Origin: Methylomonas albis
GTDB lineage: Bacteria > Pseudomonadota > Gammaproteobacteria > Methylococcales > Methylomonadaceae
DNA length: 64,000 nt
NCBI RefSeq assembly: GCF_014850955.1
Contig: NZ_JACXSS010000001.1
Span: 3,844,001 to 3,908,000, forward strand
Reading direction: 5' to 3'
How positions within the stretch are numbered: the first letter of the stretch is position 1; the number at the start of each line of letters is the position of its first letter. The position numbers and the translations under genes were made by a program. Positions 24,952 through 35,277 of the stretch are shown here, piece after piece. The notes beneath the pieces were generated by a model. It was given only the letters and a program-made list of their open reading frames with translations. It was not told the origin of the DNA and did no database searches.

Positions 24952-26411
24952 CGTAAAAGTGCTTCTGCCAGTATATTTTTCAATTGCCCGCGCAACGCCG
25001 CAATGTCGGCTTGCATGGCATTGTATTGGGCCAGCAACAGCTCGGGGTCGTGAATTTCCTGTTCGCCGACATGCGGGTTTTTACAATCCAGGTTGTAGTT
25101 GCGGGCTTTGATGTCTGCCAGGCTGACTTTCCAGGCTTGTTCATTTTCTACCCGCTGGCTGAAACCGTCTGCTTCATTACCCCACCAGGCCGCTTCCGCA
25201 GCAAATTCTTCGATCTTCATCGGCTTGGTTTTGTTATAGCTTTTGACGCCGGGCGGATAGGGGTGTTCGTAAAACCAGATGTTTTGGGTTGGCGTGCCTT
25301 TGCTGAAAAACAGCAAATTGGTTTTGATACCGGTCTAGGGCGCAAATACGCCGTTGGGCAAGCGGACGATGGTGTGCAGGTTGCAATCTTCCAGCAGTTT
25401 TTCCTTGATGCGGGTTTTGATGCCTTCTCCAAACAGAAAGCCGTCTGGCAATACCAGTGCGGCGCGGCCACCGGTTTTAAGCAGTTGCATGATCAGCACT
25501 AAAAACAGATCGGCGGTTTCGCGGGTGCGGAAGCTGGCCGGAAAGTTGGTTTCTATGCCGTCTTCTTCCATGCCGCCGAAAGGCGGGTTGGTAACGACGA
25601 CATCGACACGGTCTTTGGGCGTCCATCTGATCAGCGGCCTAGCCAGGGTGTTGTCGTGGCGGATGTTGCTGGGTACATCGATACCGTGCAGGATCATGTT
25701 GGTGGTGCAGAGCAAATGCGGCATCGGCTTTTTCTCGATGCCGAAGAGGCTGGCTTGGAGTTGCGCTTCATCATCGACGGTTTTTACATCCTGCTTGCGG
25801 ATGTGTTCGATGGCGCAGGACAGAAAACCGCCGGTGCCGCAGGCCGGGTCCATGACTTTTTCACCCAGGCGCGGGTTGACCATGCGCACTATGAATTCGG
25901 TGACGGCGCGCGGGGTGTAAAATTCGCCGGCGTTGCCTGCGGACTGCAAATCGCGCAGCAATTGCTCGTACATATCGCCGAACAAATGCCGTTCCTGGGC
26001 TTTGTTGAAATCAACGCCTTCCTGAATTTTGTTGATGACCTGCCGGATCAACTGGCCGGATTTCATGTAGTTGTAGGCATCTTCAAACACCGAACGAATC
26101 ACATAGGCGCGCTGGTCACCGCCCCTGGCTGGCAGCTGCTGCAAGGCGGGGAACAGGTCGTTATCCAGAAATTGTTTTAGTGCTTCGCCGGTCATGCCTT
26201 CGGCATTGGCGGCCCAGTTGCGCCAGCGGTATGGCTCCGGCAACGGCGATTGATAGTCGTCTTGCAAGATTTCCCATTCGGTTTCGCGGTCGTCAAAGAT
26301 TTTTAGAAACAGCATCCACACCAACTGACTAAGGCGCTGGGCGTCGCCATCGACACCGACATCTTTGCGCATGATGTCCTGGATGGATTTGATGGTGGAG
26401 GAAATGCTCAT
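24948..26411 (-). pseudogene. hsdM: Type I DNA adenine methyltransferase HsdM, interrupted by an in-frame amber stop
   Basis: The frame from ATG 26411 encodes 358 residues with the N6-adenine methylase motifs DPACGTGGF (~188-196) and NPPFGG, then hits TAG at 25335-25337. The same frame continues without shift to 24948 with TGIKTNLLFFSKG, WFYEHPYP and the usual HsdM C-terminus. The TAG stands in VFAP-stop-TGIKT, where the family usually has Tyr, so one base change (TAC or TAT to TAG) explains it. The full protein would be 487 residues. Truncation removes the C-terminal ~128 residues needed to contact HsdS, so methylation is probably lost unless the stop is read through or is a sequencing error. 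Confidence 0.88.
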
Positions 26412-26454
26412 AATTTGGGGCTTATCATGTATGTTAAGAGGGATATTCAAAGGT

Positions 26455-26522
26455 AGGGTGGGCAAGTTTTCTGCCCACACGAATCAACGTGTGGGCAAAC
26501 GATAAAGCTGTTTGCCCACCCT
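26455..26522. repeat. 68-bp nested palindrome
   Basis: AGGGTGGGCAA (26455-26465) pairs with TTGCCCACCCT (26512-26522), and inside it TGCCCACACG (26472-26481) pairs with CGTGTGGGCA (26488-26497). The result is a nested hairpin that could fold as a cruciform or RNA structure. It resembles REP-type intergenic repeats. It lies just upstream of hsdM and next to the left side of the IS110 element. Confidence 0.65.
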
Positions 26523-26579
26523 TGTATGATGAATTTTAACAACCGATAGCGCAGAAAAACCGATTAAGCTGTCATCGTT

Positions 26580-26765
26580 CATTGGGAGGCCGTCCCACCC
26601 TTAGGACTGGTAGTTTACCAGAGCCTGTCCGTGTAGATTGGCCCCCGCCCTATTCACCCATACCGTGGAGTATCCGAGGCTAAGAGCCTGCATACACAAG
26701 GAAGGTAGGTGCATGTGCAGGGTCGGGAACCGATGAATAGTGTACTTCCCTTTAACTGTATTCAA
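26580..26765 (+). ncRNA. Candidate bridge RNA of the IS110 element
   Basis: IS110-family recombinases use a bridge RNA encoded in the non-coding end, upstream of the gene in the IS110 group. The ~185 bp before the transposase ATG contain several hairpins in a row: CTGGTA/TACCAG near 26609-26623, AGGCT/AGCCT near 26678-26690, and CCTGCA/TGCAGG around 26688-26724 with a GGAAGGTAGG loop. No open frame is present. Boundaries and guide loops cannot be fixed by eye. Confidence 0.45.
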
Positions 26766-26773
26766 AAACGATT

Positions 26774-27811
26774 ATGACGAACCGCCCGCTCAACACTACC
26801 GCTGAATCTGTCCATCGCCTGTTTGCCGGCGTGGATGTGGGAGCCGATGAATTGGTGTTGGTGATCCGCAAGAACGGCAAGCCGTTCGATCCGCAAAAAT
26901 ATGCCAATACCCGTAGCGACCGTACCCGGTTGGTCAATAAGCTGATCAAATTACCCGGCATCAAGGTGTGCCTGGAAGCCACCGGCATTTACCATTTCGA
27001 TCTGGCGATTGCGCTGCATGACACCGGTATTCCTGTGATGGTGGTCAATCCCAAGGCCTCGCATAACTTCGCCAAGGTATTGATGAAAAACAGTAAAACC
27101 GATGCTGTCGATGCCAATACCCTGGCTGAATATGTCGAGCGCATGAATTTCGTCGCCTGGACTCGTCCGTCAAATCAAAGCCTAGCCTTGCGCTATTATG
27201 CTCGTCGCATCGATGCGTTGACCGGTCAAAAGGCCGCCGCGAAAAATCATCTGCATGCGCTGAGTGCGACAGAGGAAACTCCGAAGGCCTTGCTGCGCGA
27301 TGCCAAGCTGGCGATTAGTCAACTGGAAAAGCGCATCAATACCCTGGCTAGCGAGGCGCTAGCGTTGATCGACAAGCATCCGGAACTTCAGCGCATATTC
27401 GAACTGTTGACCGGCATCAAAGGCATTGCCCAAACCAGCGCCATTGCCTTGATGGGCGAGCTGCTGTTATTGCCGCCCAATCTGTCGCACCGTGAATGGG
27501 TCAAGTTTGCCGGACTCGATCCCAAGGCCTTTGAATCCGGCAAAAGCATACACAAGAAAATGCGGCTGTCCAAAGCCGGTAACCGGCATATTCGCTCCGC
27601 GTTGTATATGCCGGCCTTGAGTGCTAAACAGCATGATCCACATGTGCGAGCTTATTTCCAGCATCTGATCGACAACGGCAAGAAACCGTTACAAGCTGTC
27701 TGCGCTGTCATGCGTAAATTGTTGCATGCGATCCATGGCATGTTGAAGCACGACCAGCCGTTCGATAACACACAGTTTTATGCCATCCCTGAATCGATCA
27801 TCGCTGAGTAA
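26774..27811 (+). CDS. IS110-family transposase
   Basis: The 345-residue recombinase has the family RuvC-like N-terminal domain with acidic residues in FAGVDVGADELV, CLEATGIYHF and KTDAVDANTLAEY, and the C-terminal Tnp_20 domain with LLTGIKGIAQTSAIALMGELL, FAGLDPKAFESG and RLSKAGNRHIRSALYMPAL. That domain carries the conserved serine region. The enzyme performs RNA-guided recombination. The gene is uninterrupted and full length. It runs against the direction of the restriction operon in which it sits. Confidence 0.95.
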   Translation: MTNRPLNTTAESVHRLFAGVDVGADELVLVIRKNGKPFDPQKYANTRSDRTRLVNKLIKLPGIKVCLEATGIYHFDLAIALHDTGIPVMVVNPKASHNFAKVLMKNSKTDAVDANTLAEYVERMNFVAWTRPSNQSLALRYYARRIDALTGQKAAAKNHLHALSATEETPKALLRDAKLAISQLEKRINTLASEALALIDKHPELQRIFELLTGIKGIAQTSAIALMGELLLLPPNLSHREWVKFAGLDPKAFESGKSIHKKMRLSKAGNRHIRSALYMPALSAKQHDPHVRAYFQHLIDNGKKPLQAVCAVMRKLLHAIHGMLKHDQPFDNTQFYAIPESIIAE

Positions 27812-27871
27812 AAGATGATGAAATTTGTTGCTTTTGAACAGAGTATCTACAAAAATTATTAAAACCGGGAT

Positions 27872-30235
27872 TTATGCATACAGATGTGCTTCTAATTCTT
27901 GCAAAGCGGCCATATAAGCGGGCTTGCCGCCAAAGGCTGAGACCAGTTCGCTGGCGGTGCCCATGTTTTTGAACGGGTCCAGGGTGAGGATTTTGATGTC
28001 TTCAATGTTTTCTATGCCGGTGTCGGCGTATTTTTCCAGCAGGGTTTCCAGTACCTGGCGGGCCTGCTCGCCGTATTTGGCAAAGTAGTTGCGCTTTTTG
28101 ACTTGCTCGGCGCGCTCGCGACGGGTGAGCGGCGGTTGGTCAAAGGCGACGTGGCAGATTAGATCGAAGGCGTCGAAATCCTTGCCCACTTCATCAGCCA
28201 GTGGCTCCAGCAACAGGCCGTGTTGTTCCAGCTCTTGCAGGATGGCGGCTTTGCGTTCGGCTTTGGTCCAGCGGCGCAGGAACTCATCGAGCGAGGCATA
28301 ATCCTTGCGCACGGTGGAGCGCGTGTAATCCTTGAGCGATTCGGTGATCAGCTTGCCTTCCGGGCCGTAATACTGAACCCGTTCGGCAATCACATAGACA
28401 CTGACATCGCCGAGCACGTATTTTACTCGTCCGCGTGGTTCATCGCCGCCCTCGCCTGCTGTGGTGTCGCCGGTATTTCCGGTAAGTTCTGACTCGGGAT
28501 GATCGTTTTCAGCGCCGGGATTATCGTCCGGCGGCACGGGGGATGCGTCATCTTTGGGCTCGTAAATCATCACCGGCTCGCCATCGAAATCCTTGTCGGC
28601 AAACAGCTCGGTGGCTTTTTTGAAGTCCATGATGGTGAACCAGTATTTGTCGTAATCCTCATTGATGCGGGTGCCGCGACCGATGATCTGCTTGAACTCG
28701 GTCATCGATTTAATATGCTGATCCAACACCACCAGTTTGCAGGTTTGCGCATCGACGCCGGTAGTCATCAGTTTGGAGGTGGTGGCGATGACCGGGTAAC
28801 GTTCTTCGGGATTGATGAAGTTATCCAATTCGGCCGTGCCTTCAAGTTCATCGCCGGTAATGCGCATGACGTATTTGCGGCGTTCCTTGACCCGCTCCGG
28901 GTTCAGATTAACCAAGGCTTGGCGCATGCGTTCGGCGTGGTCGATGTCATCGCAAAAGACGATGGTTTTGGCGTAAGGATCGGTGGCAGTCAGAAATTCG
29001 GTGATTTTCTTGGCGACCAGTTCGGTGCGTTTTTCGAGTACCAGAGTGCGATCCATGTCGATCTGGTTATAAACCCGGTCTTCAATGAGCTGGCCGTTTT
29101 TGTCGGTTTGGCCTTTGCTGGGTCGCCAGCCTTGCAGGTCTTTGTCGATGTCGATACGCACCACTTTGTAGGGCGCCAAAAAGCCATCTTCGATGCCTTG
29201 TTTCAGGCTGTAGGTATAAACCGGTTCGCCAAAGTAAACAATGCTGGATACGTCTTTGGTTTCTTTGGGCGTGGCGGTTAAGCCGATATGGGTAGCCGAG
29301 GAAAAATAGGCCAGAATCTCGCGCCAGGCCGAATCTTCTGGGGCGCTGCCGCGATGGCATTCGTCGATGACAATAAGATCAAAGAAGTCGGGGGAGAATT
29401 GCTTGTAGATATTTTGCTCTTCTTCGCTGCCGGTGACAGCTTGATATAAAGACAGGTAGATCTCGTAACTTTTGTCGACCTGCCGCTTGCTGATTTTGGT
29501 CATCGCGGCGGCGAAGGGTTTGAAGTCGTTGTTTTTGGTTTGATCAACCAGGATATTACGGTCGGCCAAAAACAGGATGCGTTTTTTCGCCCCGGATTTC
29601 CATAAGCGCCAGATGATCTGGAATGCGGTGTAGGTTTTGCCGGTGCCGGTCGCCATCACCAGCAAGATGCGCGGCTGAGCTTTCGCTACCGCTTCAACCG
29701 TGCGGTTGATGGCATTGGCTTGATAATAACGCGGCGTGCGACCGCTGCCGTCATCGTAGTAAGGCATTTCCACAGTGTGACGTGCTGCGTCTGTTTCCAG
29801 ACCTTTCCATTGGCAATAACGCTGCCACAGCTCCGCCGGTGACGGAAAGGCGTCCAACGCCAGCGCTTGCTCGGTCTTGTCGGACAGTCCGGTGCGGTCA
29901 TGCATCAGAAAGCCATCGCCATTGGAGCTGAACACGAATGGCACGCCCAGGGTTTCGGCATAGTTGAGCGCCTGCTGCATGCCGGCGCCTAGGCTAAGGC
30001 TGTTAACCTTGGCCTCAATCACGGCCAGTGGCATATTGGCTTTGTAGTAGAGGATGTAATCCGCGCGCTTTTGTTCGCCGCGGGTATGCAGCTTGCCGCG
30101 CACGATGATGCGGCCTTTGGTGAAGCTAACTTCTTCCCGAATCTGGCTGTGTAAATCCCACCCCGCCGCAACGAGGGCCGGGGTGATGAACTTTGTGCAG
30201 ATGTCGCGTTCGCTGAGGTTTTTTTTGTTATTCAT
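27872..30235 (-). CDS. hsdR: Type I restriction enzyme subunit HsdR
   Basis: The start MNNKKNLSE at 30235 is preferred to the longer frame to 30319, whose extra residues look non-coding. The 787-residue subunit has the nuclease domain with RADY and AVIEAK (~57-76), a superfamily 2 translocase core with Walker [13 protein letters not shown]-like [18 protein letters not shown]-like [10 protein letters not shown], and the C-terminal EcoEI_R_C-type domain. It cleaves unmodified DNA after ATP-driven translocation when bound to HsdM2HsdS. The gene is intact, but its partner HsdM is broken and HsdS is shortened. It sits directly downstream of tRNA-Leu. Confidence 0.93.
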   Translation of the reverse strand: MNNKKNLSERDICTKFITPALVAAGWDLHSQIREEVSFTKGRIIVRGKLHTRGEQKRADYILYYKANMPLAVIEAKVNSLSLGAGMQQALNYAETLGVPFVFSSNGDGFLMHDRTGLSDKTEQALALDAFPSPAELWQRYCQWKGLETDAARHTVEMPYYDDGSGRTPRYYQANAINRTVEAVAKAQPRILLVMATGTGKTYTAFQIIWRLWKSGAKKRILFLADRNILVDQTKNNDFKPFAAAMTKISKRQVDKSYEIYLSLYQAVTGSEEEQNIYKQFSPDFFDLIVIDECHRGSAPEDSAWREILAYFSSATHIGLTATPKETKDVSSIVYFGEPVYTYSLKQGIEDGFLAPYKVVRIDIDKDLQGWRPSKGQTDKNGQLIEDRVYNQIDMDRTLVLEKRTELVAKKITEFLTATDPYAKTIVFCDDIDHAERMRQALVNLNPERVKERRKYVMRITGDELEGTAELDNFINPEERYPVIATTSKLMTTGVDAQTCKLVVLDQHIKSMTEFKQIIGRGTRINEDYDKYWFTIMDFKKATELFADKDFDGEPVMIYEPKDDASPVPPDDNPGAENDHPESELTGNTGDTTAGEGGDEPRGRVKYVLGDVSVYVIAERVQYYGPEGKLITESLKDYTRSTVRKDYASLDEFLRRWTKAERKAAILQELEQHGLLLEPLADEVGKDFDAFDLICHVAFDQPPLTRRERAEQVKKRNYFAKYGEQARQVLETLLEKYADTGIENIEDIKILTLDPFKNMGTASELVSAFGGKPAYMAALQELEAHLYA

Positions 30236-30431
30236 TTTCGGGAAAAATCCTTGTAAACCTTGAATAAATCCTGTCTCGCCGCTGATGAAAATATCCCTAT
30301 ACCTAAAATGAAATCTCAAGTTAGGCTAAAGCCTTAAATAGTATCTTAACAGCCCAACAACGTGCTGTGTGGTTTCGTATTAATGATTGACGCGTCCAAC
30401 AACTCAACAAATTGCCGGCTTAATCGGACAT

Positions 30432-30465
30432 AAAAAAACCCGCTAAGCCAGGCGGCTTGCGGGTT
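30432..30465 (-). terminator. Rho-independent terminator after tRNA-Leu
   Basis: Read on the reverse strand, AACCCGCAAGCC and GGCTTAGCGGGTT form a long stem with a GCCT loop followed by a run of T. It lies 35 bp after the tRNA and ends the tpiA-secG-tRNA transcript before the restriction island. Confidence 0.85.
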
Positions 30466-30499
30466 TCTGTACTTCTTTGGGTTTCTTAAAACCCTTGTT

Positions 30500-30584
30500 T
30501 GGTACCGACGGGCGGACTTGAACCGCCACGACTTGCGTCACCACCCCCTCAAGATGGCGTGTCTACCAATTTCACCACGTCGGC
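30500..30584 (-). tRNA. leuU: tRNA-Leu (anticodon GAG)
   Basis: The 85-nt gene folds as a class II tRNA. The acceptor GCCGACG pairs with CGTCGGT, the D loop contains TTGGTAGAC, the anticodon stem-loop is CCATC-TTGAGGG-GGTGG giving GAG, a long variable arm follows, and the T loop is GTTCAAGTC. CCA is encoded at the 3' end. It reads CUC and CUU codons. Its place right after secG matches leuU of other gammaproteobacteria. Confidence 0.96.
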
Positions 30585-30600
30585 TTTATTTGTTGCTGAG

Positions 30601-31005
30601 TTACTTAACCGCTGGTTTTTCGACTTCTTTGATAGCCGGCGCTTCAGGTAAAGTAAGGTCCTGAATCGGTAAGCTGCCGTCTGCAGGCATGCCTTGCGTT
30701 AACGGCACGTCAGATTTTACTGGCTCGGCAGCAGGAACGGAAACGGCATCCATTACGTCGGCTTTTTTGCCTTGATAACCGCTCAATACTGCTAAGCCTA
30801 AGCTAGTGATAAAAAACAAGGTTGCAAAAATAGCAGTGGTTCTGGATAGAAATGAGGCGGAACCTTGAGCGCCGAATACCGAACCGGATGCGCCACCGCC
30901 GAAAGTAGCCCCGGCATCGGCGCCTTTTCCTTGTTGCATCAGGACCAAGCCAACGATGCCTATCCCCAGAAATATGTGAATAATTATTATAATTTGGTAC
31001 AACAT
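30601..31005 (-). CDS. secG: Preprotein translocase subunit SecG
   Basis: The 134-residue protein has the two SecG membrane helices (~2-22 and ~55-75) and the conserved stretch LVLMQQGKGADAGATFGGGASGS between them. A longer, Pro/Glu/Ala-rich C-terminal tail (~85-134) exceeds the ~110 residues of E. coli SecG. It supports protein export as part of SecYEG. It follows tpiA by 21 bp and precedes tRNA-Leu, as in many gammaproteobacteria. Confidence 0.95.
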   Translation of the reverse strand: MLYQIIIIIHIFLGIGIVGLVLMQQGKGADAGATFGGGASGSVFGAQGSASFLSRTTAIFATLFFITSLGLAVLSGYQGKKADVMDAVSVPAAEPVKSDVPLTQGMPADGSLPIQDLTLPEAPAIKEVEKPAVK

Positions 31006-31026
31006 AAAGACCTTAATCGGATGAAA

Positions 31027-31773
31027 CTAAACCGAATGGCAAATTTGCAGGAAGCCTTTTGCATCCAGCGATGCGCCACCCACTAAACCGCCATCAATGT
31101 CCGGCATCGCAAACAAGCCTTTTGCATTATCTGGCTTGACGCTACCGCCGTATAAAATTTGTACTTTTTCCGCAATGACCGAATTTCTATCGGCAATCCG
31201 TTGACGAATGTACTTATGTACTTCTTGTGCTTGTTCATCGGTCGCCACTTTACCGGTACCGATAGCCCAAACGGGTTCGTAGGCAATGACAGCCGTTTCA
31301 AAAGCTTCGATGCCTGCGGCAGCAATCACTGCGTCCAATTGCTCGTCAACGACTTGGAAGGTTCTGTCTTGTTCACGCTCTTCCAGGGTTTCGCCAACGC
31401 AAAGTACCGGCACGACACCTTTGCTCAATGCTTGGCAAAAACGCTTGGCAACCGATTCGTTAGTATCGCCGTAAAAACTGCGACGCTCGGAATGGCCGAC
31501 CAACGCGTATTTGCAACCAACTTCACTCAGCATTGCCGCTGATACTTCACCGGTATAAGCACCGGAAGTTTGGTCGGCAACGTTTTGCGCACCCAGTGCA
31601 ATAGGGGATGCAGCCAATACGCTATGAATATCTGACAAATAGACGAATGGAACGCAAACCGCTACTTCTTGCTGAACGCTACCAAGACCATCAGCTAAAG
31701 CTTGAGCAAGTTTTTGCCCATCTTCCCGAGAGCCGTTCATTTTCCAGTTACCCATAATCAAAGACCGACGCAT
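31027..31773 (-). CDS. tpiA: Triosephosphate isomerase
   Basis: The 248-residue enzyme interconverts dihydroxyacetone phosphate and glyceraldehyde-3-phosphate. Catalytic signatures are GNWKMNG (Lys ~12), LVGHSERR (His ~94), AYEPVWAIGTGK (Glu ~166) and the phosphate-binding LYGGSVKPDN. GGAGG lies five bases before the ATG. Length is standard. Together with the aldolase at 11579 it serves the triose part of sugar phosphate metabolism, central to RuMP-cycle carbon assimilation if the host is a methanotroph. Confidence 0.97.
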   Translation of the reverse strand: MRRSLIMGNWKMNGSREDGQKLAQALADGLGSVQQEVAVCVPFVYLSDIHSVLAASPIALGAQNVADQTSGAYTGEVSAAMLSEVGCKYALVGHSERRSFYGDTNESVAKRFCQALSKGVVPVLCVGETLEEREQDRTFQVVDEQLDAVIAAAGIEAFETAVIAYEPVWAIGTGKVATDEQAQEVHKYIRQRIADRNSVIAEKVQILYGGSVKPDNAKGLFAMPDIDGGLVGGASLDAKGFLQICHSV

Positions 31774-31827
31774 TACATCCTCCGAGCTAAATAAGACCGC
31801 ATATAATATCGATTTAAACCTGTTAGT

Positions 31828-33168
31828 TCAAGCCGGAATCGCTTTCTTAACGTCGGCAGCCAGCTGATTAGCAAACCTGACCACCTCGTCTTCGTCAACG
31901 CCTTCCACCATCACGCGGATCAAAGGCTCGGTGCCGGAAGATCTTAGCAACACCCTGCCTCGGTCACCCAGTTTTTTCTCTACCGCTTCAACGGCTTTTT
32001 TGATGCTATCGATCTCTTCGATTTTGACTTTTTTATCGGTTTTAACATTTACCAGCACTTGCGGATACTTGCTCATGCCGGATTTAAGCTCGTTCAGGCT
32101 TCTCCCGGTGCGCTGCATTTCCGCCAGTACTTGCAATGCGGACACTATACCGTCACCGGTGGTGGTTTTATCCAGACAGATAATATGCCCCGAGCCTTCG
32201 CCACCCAGCATGCCTTTATGCTCCGACAACATCTCCATCACATATCGGTCTCCCACTTTAGCACGCAGTAGTTGCACACCGACGGCTTTCAAAGCATGCT
32301 CCATGCCCAGGTTCGACATCAGGGTACCTATCACAGGCCCAAACAACTTGCCTTCCTCCAGACGGGATTTAGCGATGATGTAAATCAACTCGTCACCATC
32401 GACAATCTCGCCTTTGTGATCGACCATAATAATCCGGTCACCATCACCATCCAACGCAATACCCAGATCGGCGCGAAACTCCAGTACTTTAGTCGCTAGA
32501 TTTTCCGGCCTGGTTGCACCGCATTCGTCGTTGATATTCAAACCATCGGGATCGGCACCGATGGCAACTACCTCTGCACCCACTTCGCTGAATACATGCG
32601 GCGCAATATGATATGTCGCGCCATTGGCACAATCGATGACAATCCGCATGCCTTTAAAATCCAGATGCGGCGGCACGGTAGCCTTACAAAATTCGATGTA
32701 ACGGCCAGCAGCATCGCTCACCCGCTTGGCCTTACCCAATTTAGCCGATTCGACAGTGGTCATTGGCGCATCCAGATACTGTTCGATCTGATGCTCGACG
32801 TCGTCCGGCAATTTGGCGCCATCCACTGAAAAAAACTTGATGCCATTGTCGTAGTAAGGATTGTGGGAGGCACTGATCACGATGCCTGCCCTTGCTCTCA
32901 ATGTCCGAGTCAGATAAGCGATGCCGGGGGTGGGCATAGGCCCCAGCAAGCGAGTATCCACGCCCGCCGCCGACAAACCGGCTTCTAGCGCGGACTCGAA
33001 CATATAGCCGGAAATGCGGGTGTCCTTGCCCACCAGCACAAATCCACTGCCCTCTTTTGCAAAGACTCTGCCCGTCGCCCAACCTAGCTTTAGCATAAAG
33101 TCTGCAGTGATAGGATATTCTCCAACCTTGCCCCGAATACCGTCAGTGCCAAAATATTTTTTTGCCAT
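31828..33168 (-). CDS. glmM: Phosphoglucosamine mutase
   Basis: The ATG at 33168 gives 446 residues; a TTG two codons upstream is also possible. The enzyme converts glucosamine-6-phosphate to glucosamine-1-phosphate for UDP-GlcNAc, the precursor of peptidoglycan and LPS. It shows the N-terminal YFGTDGIRG, the active serine loop [16 protein letters not shown] (Ser ~101), the metal loop ALDGDGDR and the C-terminal [15 protein letters not shown]. It follows ftsH directly. The folP gene, often between the two in gammaproteobacteria, is absent here. Confidence 0.97.
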   Translation of the reverse strand: MAKKYFGTDGIRGKVGEYPITADFMLKLGWATGRVFAKEGSGFVLVGKDTRISGYMFESALEAGLSAAGVDTRLLGPMPTPGIAYLTRTLRARAGIVISASHNPYYDNGIKFFSVDGAKLPDDVEHQIEQYLDAPMTTVESAKLGKAKRVSDAAGRYIEFCKATVPPHLDFKGMRIVIDCANGATYHIAPHVFSEVGAEVVAIGADPDGLNINDECGATRPENLATKVLEFRADLGIALDGDGDRIIMVDHKGEIVDGDELIYIIAKSRLEEGKLFGPVIGTLMSNLGMEHALKAVGVQLLRAKVGDRYVMEMLSEHKGMLGGEGSGHIICLDKTTTGDGIVSALQVLAEMQRTGRSLNELKSGMSKYPQVLVNVKTDKKVKIEEIDSIKKAVEAVEKKLGDRGRVLLRSSGTEPLIRVMVEGVDEDEVVRFANQLAADVKKAIPA

Positions 33169-33194
33169 ACTCAAAACTCTCTTAACTAAATCCC

Positions 33195-33221
33195 AAAAAA
33201 AAGAGAGGCCGGAGCCTCTCT
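33195..33221 (-). terminator. Rho-independent terminator after ftsH
   Basis: On the reverse strand AGAGAGGC and GCCTCTCT form a perfect eight-base-pair stem with a four-base loop, followed by a run of eight T. It lies 20 bp after the ftsH stop and before glmM, so glmM probably has its own promoter or depends on readthrough. Confidence 0.85.
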
Positions 33222-33240
33222 CACTTTTGCCGCTAAAGCA

Positions 33241-35157
33241 TCAGCCTTGCTCGGTCGCGCCTCCGATCGTTGGATCGGTATCTTTTTGATCCCAATGATC
33301 GCTTTTTATGCCACCGCTGGAAGAAGGAGTGTCGTCCCAACCTTTGGGCTCTCTGACAGGCTTTCTTTCCATTAAGTCATCGATCTGATATTTATCGATG
33401 GTTTCATATTTCATCAAGGCATCTGACATTGCATGCAGAATATCTTCGTTTTCCTTCAGAATCGTTTCCGCTCTTTCATAATTCCTGTCAATGATAGACC
33501 GGATTTCTTCGTCGATGGTATGCGAAGTTTCTTCCGCAACCGATTTATGCTGGGTAACGGAGCGACCCAAGAAAATCTCGCCTTCTTCTTCGCTATATGC
33601 CAATGGTCCAAGACGTTGCGACAAGCCCCATTTGGTGACCATGTTTCTAGCCAACTCGGTAGCACGCTCAATGTCATTGGAAGCACCGGTGGAAACTTGT
33701 TCCCAACCGAAAATCAATTCCTCTGCAATTCGACCGCCATACAAGCTGGAAATCATACTATCAAGCTTACGTTTGCTGGCGCTGTACTGATCGCGTTCCG
33801 GCAAGAACATCGTCACACCCAGTGCACGACCACGCGGCATGATGCTGACTTTGTAGACAGGATCGTGCTCAGGCACCAAACGACCAACGATAGCATGACC
33901 GGCTTCATGATACGCGGTCATTTTCTTTTCTTTTTCGTCCATCACCATGGAGCGTCTTTCCGCGCCCATAATCAGTTTGTCCTTGGCTTTTTCCAAATCG
34001 ACCATACTGACCAAACGTTTGTTAAAGCGCGCGGCAAACAAGGCAGCTTCGTTAATCAAGTTGGCTAAATCGGCACCGGAAAATCCTGGTGTGCCTTGAG
34101 CGATGTATTTAATTTTGACATCGTCTGCGGCAGGTACTTTTTTCAGATGCACATTAAGAATCTGCTCTCGGCCTCTGACGTCAGGCAATCCAACCACCAC
34201 TTGACGATCGAATCGACCCGGACGCAACAAGGCTTTATCCAATACGTCGGACCGGTTGGTCGCTGCAATCACGATAATACCTTCGTGACCTTCAAAACCG
34301 TCCATCTCAACCAGTAATTGGTTCAAGGTTTGTTCGCGTTCGTCATTGCCGCCACCTAATCCGGCGCCACGTGAACGACCAACCGCATCGATCTCGTCGA
34401 TAAAGATGATGCAAGGCGCATGTTTTTTGGCTTGTTCGAACATATCCCGAACGCGAGATGCACCGACACCGACAAACATTTCCACAAAGTCCGAACCGGA
34501 AATAGTGAAAAACGGTACTTTGGCTTCGCCGGCAATTGCTCTGGCCAACAGCGTTTTACCTGTGCCTGGGGGACCGACCATCAATGCACCGCGCGGCACC
34601 TTACCACCCAGTTTTTGGTATTTCGCCGGGTCTTTAAGAAAGTCAACCATTTCCTCGACCTCTTCCTTGGCTTCATCGCAACCCGCCACGTCGGCAAAAG
34701 TCACCTTGTTTTGATCCTGATCCAGCATCCGCGCTTTGCTTTTACCAAAGCCCATCGCGCCGCCACGGCCACCAACTCCGCCGCCCTGCATCTGCCGCAT
34801 AAAGAACACCCAAACGGCAATCAGCAATAGAATCGGGCCGAAAGACACGAATATTTGCATCAGCATCGAAGGCTCTTCCGGAGGCTGAACAGATATTTCG
34901 ACGCCGTTAGCCAACAGATCGTCGATCAAATGCGGATCGTTAGGCATATAAGTCTTAAACTTATCGCCGGAGACCATTTTGCCTTTGACCGTATTATCCG
35001 AGATCGCAACCTGCTGAACTTGTCCAGCTTTGACAGCGTCGATCAATTGCGAATACGAAAAAGTCGCGTCGCTGCGAATTGCCCGCGACCCGAAACTGTT
35101 GAATACAGCCATCAACACTACGGCGATGACCACCCACAAAATTAAATTTTTAATCAT
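33241..35157 (-). CDS. ftsH: ATP-dependent zinc metalloprotease FtsH
   Basis: The start [10 protein letters not shown] at 35157 opens the first membrane helix and gives 638 residues, the usual size. The protein has two N-terminal membrane helices with a periplasmic loop between them, an AAA+ domain with Walker A GPPGTGKT, Walker B IIFIDEID and the arginine-finger region, and the zinc protease domain with HEAGH. It forms a membrane hexamer that degrades misassembled membrane proteins and regulators such as LpxC and sigma32 in E. coli. It lies after rlmE in the same direction, the conserved rlmE-ftsH pair. Confidence 0.97.
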   Translation of the reverse strand: MIKNLILWVVIAVVLMAVFNSFGSRAIRSDATFSYSQLIDAVKAGQVQQVAISDNTVKGKMVSGDKFKTYMPNDPHLIDDLLANGVEISVQPPEEPSMLMQIFVSFGPILLLIAVWVFFMRQMQGGGVGGRGGAMGFGKSKARMLDQDQNKVTFADVAGCDEAKEEVEEMVDFLKDPAKYQKLGGKVPRGALMVGPPGTGKTLLARAIAGEAKVPFFTISGSDFVEMFVGVGASRVRDMFEQAKKHAPCIIFIDEIDAVGRSRGAGLGGGNDEREQTLNQLLVEMDGFEGHEGIIVIAATNRSDVLDKALLRPGRFDRQVVVGLPDVRGREQILNVHLKKVPAADDVKIKYIAQGTPGFSGADLANLINEAALFAARFNKRLVSMVDLEKAKDKLIMGAERRSMVMDEKEKKMTAYHEAGHAIVGRLVPEHDPVYKVSIMPRGRALGVTMFLPERDQYSASKRKLDSMISSLYGGRIAEELIFGWEQVSTGASNDIERATELARNMVTKWGLSQRLGPLAYSEEEGEIFLGRSVTQHKSVAEETSHTIDEEIRSIIDRNYERAETILKENEDILHAMSDALMKYETIDKYQIDDLMERKPVREPKGWDDTPSSSGGIKSDHWDQKDTDPTIGGATEQG

Positions 35158-35277
35158 ATCGCTCAAGTTACGCGCTCCGGCCTGGATTGGCCTCAAAATT
35201 TAAAAACCGAGTAATTGTATCAGGACTACTCGCATCCCATCGCCATCATAGCCCTATGATCGGCGACTTTCGCACAT

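Larger units (their letters stand above)
26530..27865 (+). mobile_element. IS110-family insertion element (ends not resolved)
   Basis: An IS110-family transposase gene with ~200-250 bp of structured non-coding sequence before it and a short 3' flank lies between hsdM and hsdR, in the opposite orientation to both. IS110 elements lack clear inverted repeats, so the limits given are approximate: somewhere after the palindrome ending at 26522 and before the hsdR stop at 27872. The insertion separates the restriction subunit gene from the modification genes. Confidence 0.6.

Noticed and set aside
24948..25316. Separate small gene starting at a TTG at 25316
   Set aside because: Its frame continues without shift from the upstream HsdM fragment and encodes the HsdM C-terminus, so it is part of the broken hsdM gene.
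28499..29281. Forward-strand open frame antisense to hsdR
   Set aside because: It covers the helicase core of hsdR, which is certain on the other strand.
22400..30600. Integrative element with attachment sites at tRNA-Leu
   Set aside because: No integrase gene and no second copy of the tRNA 3' end were found on the far side of the island.
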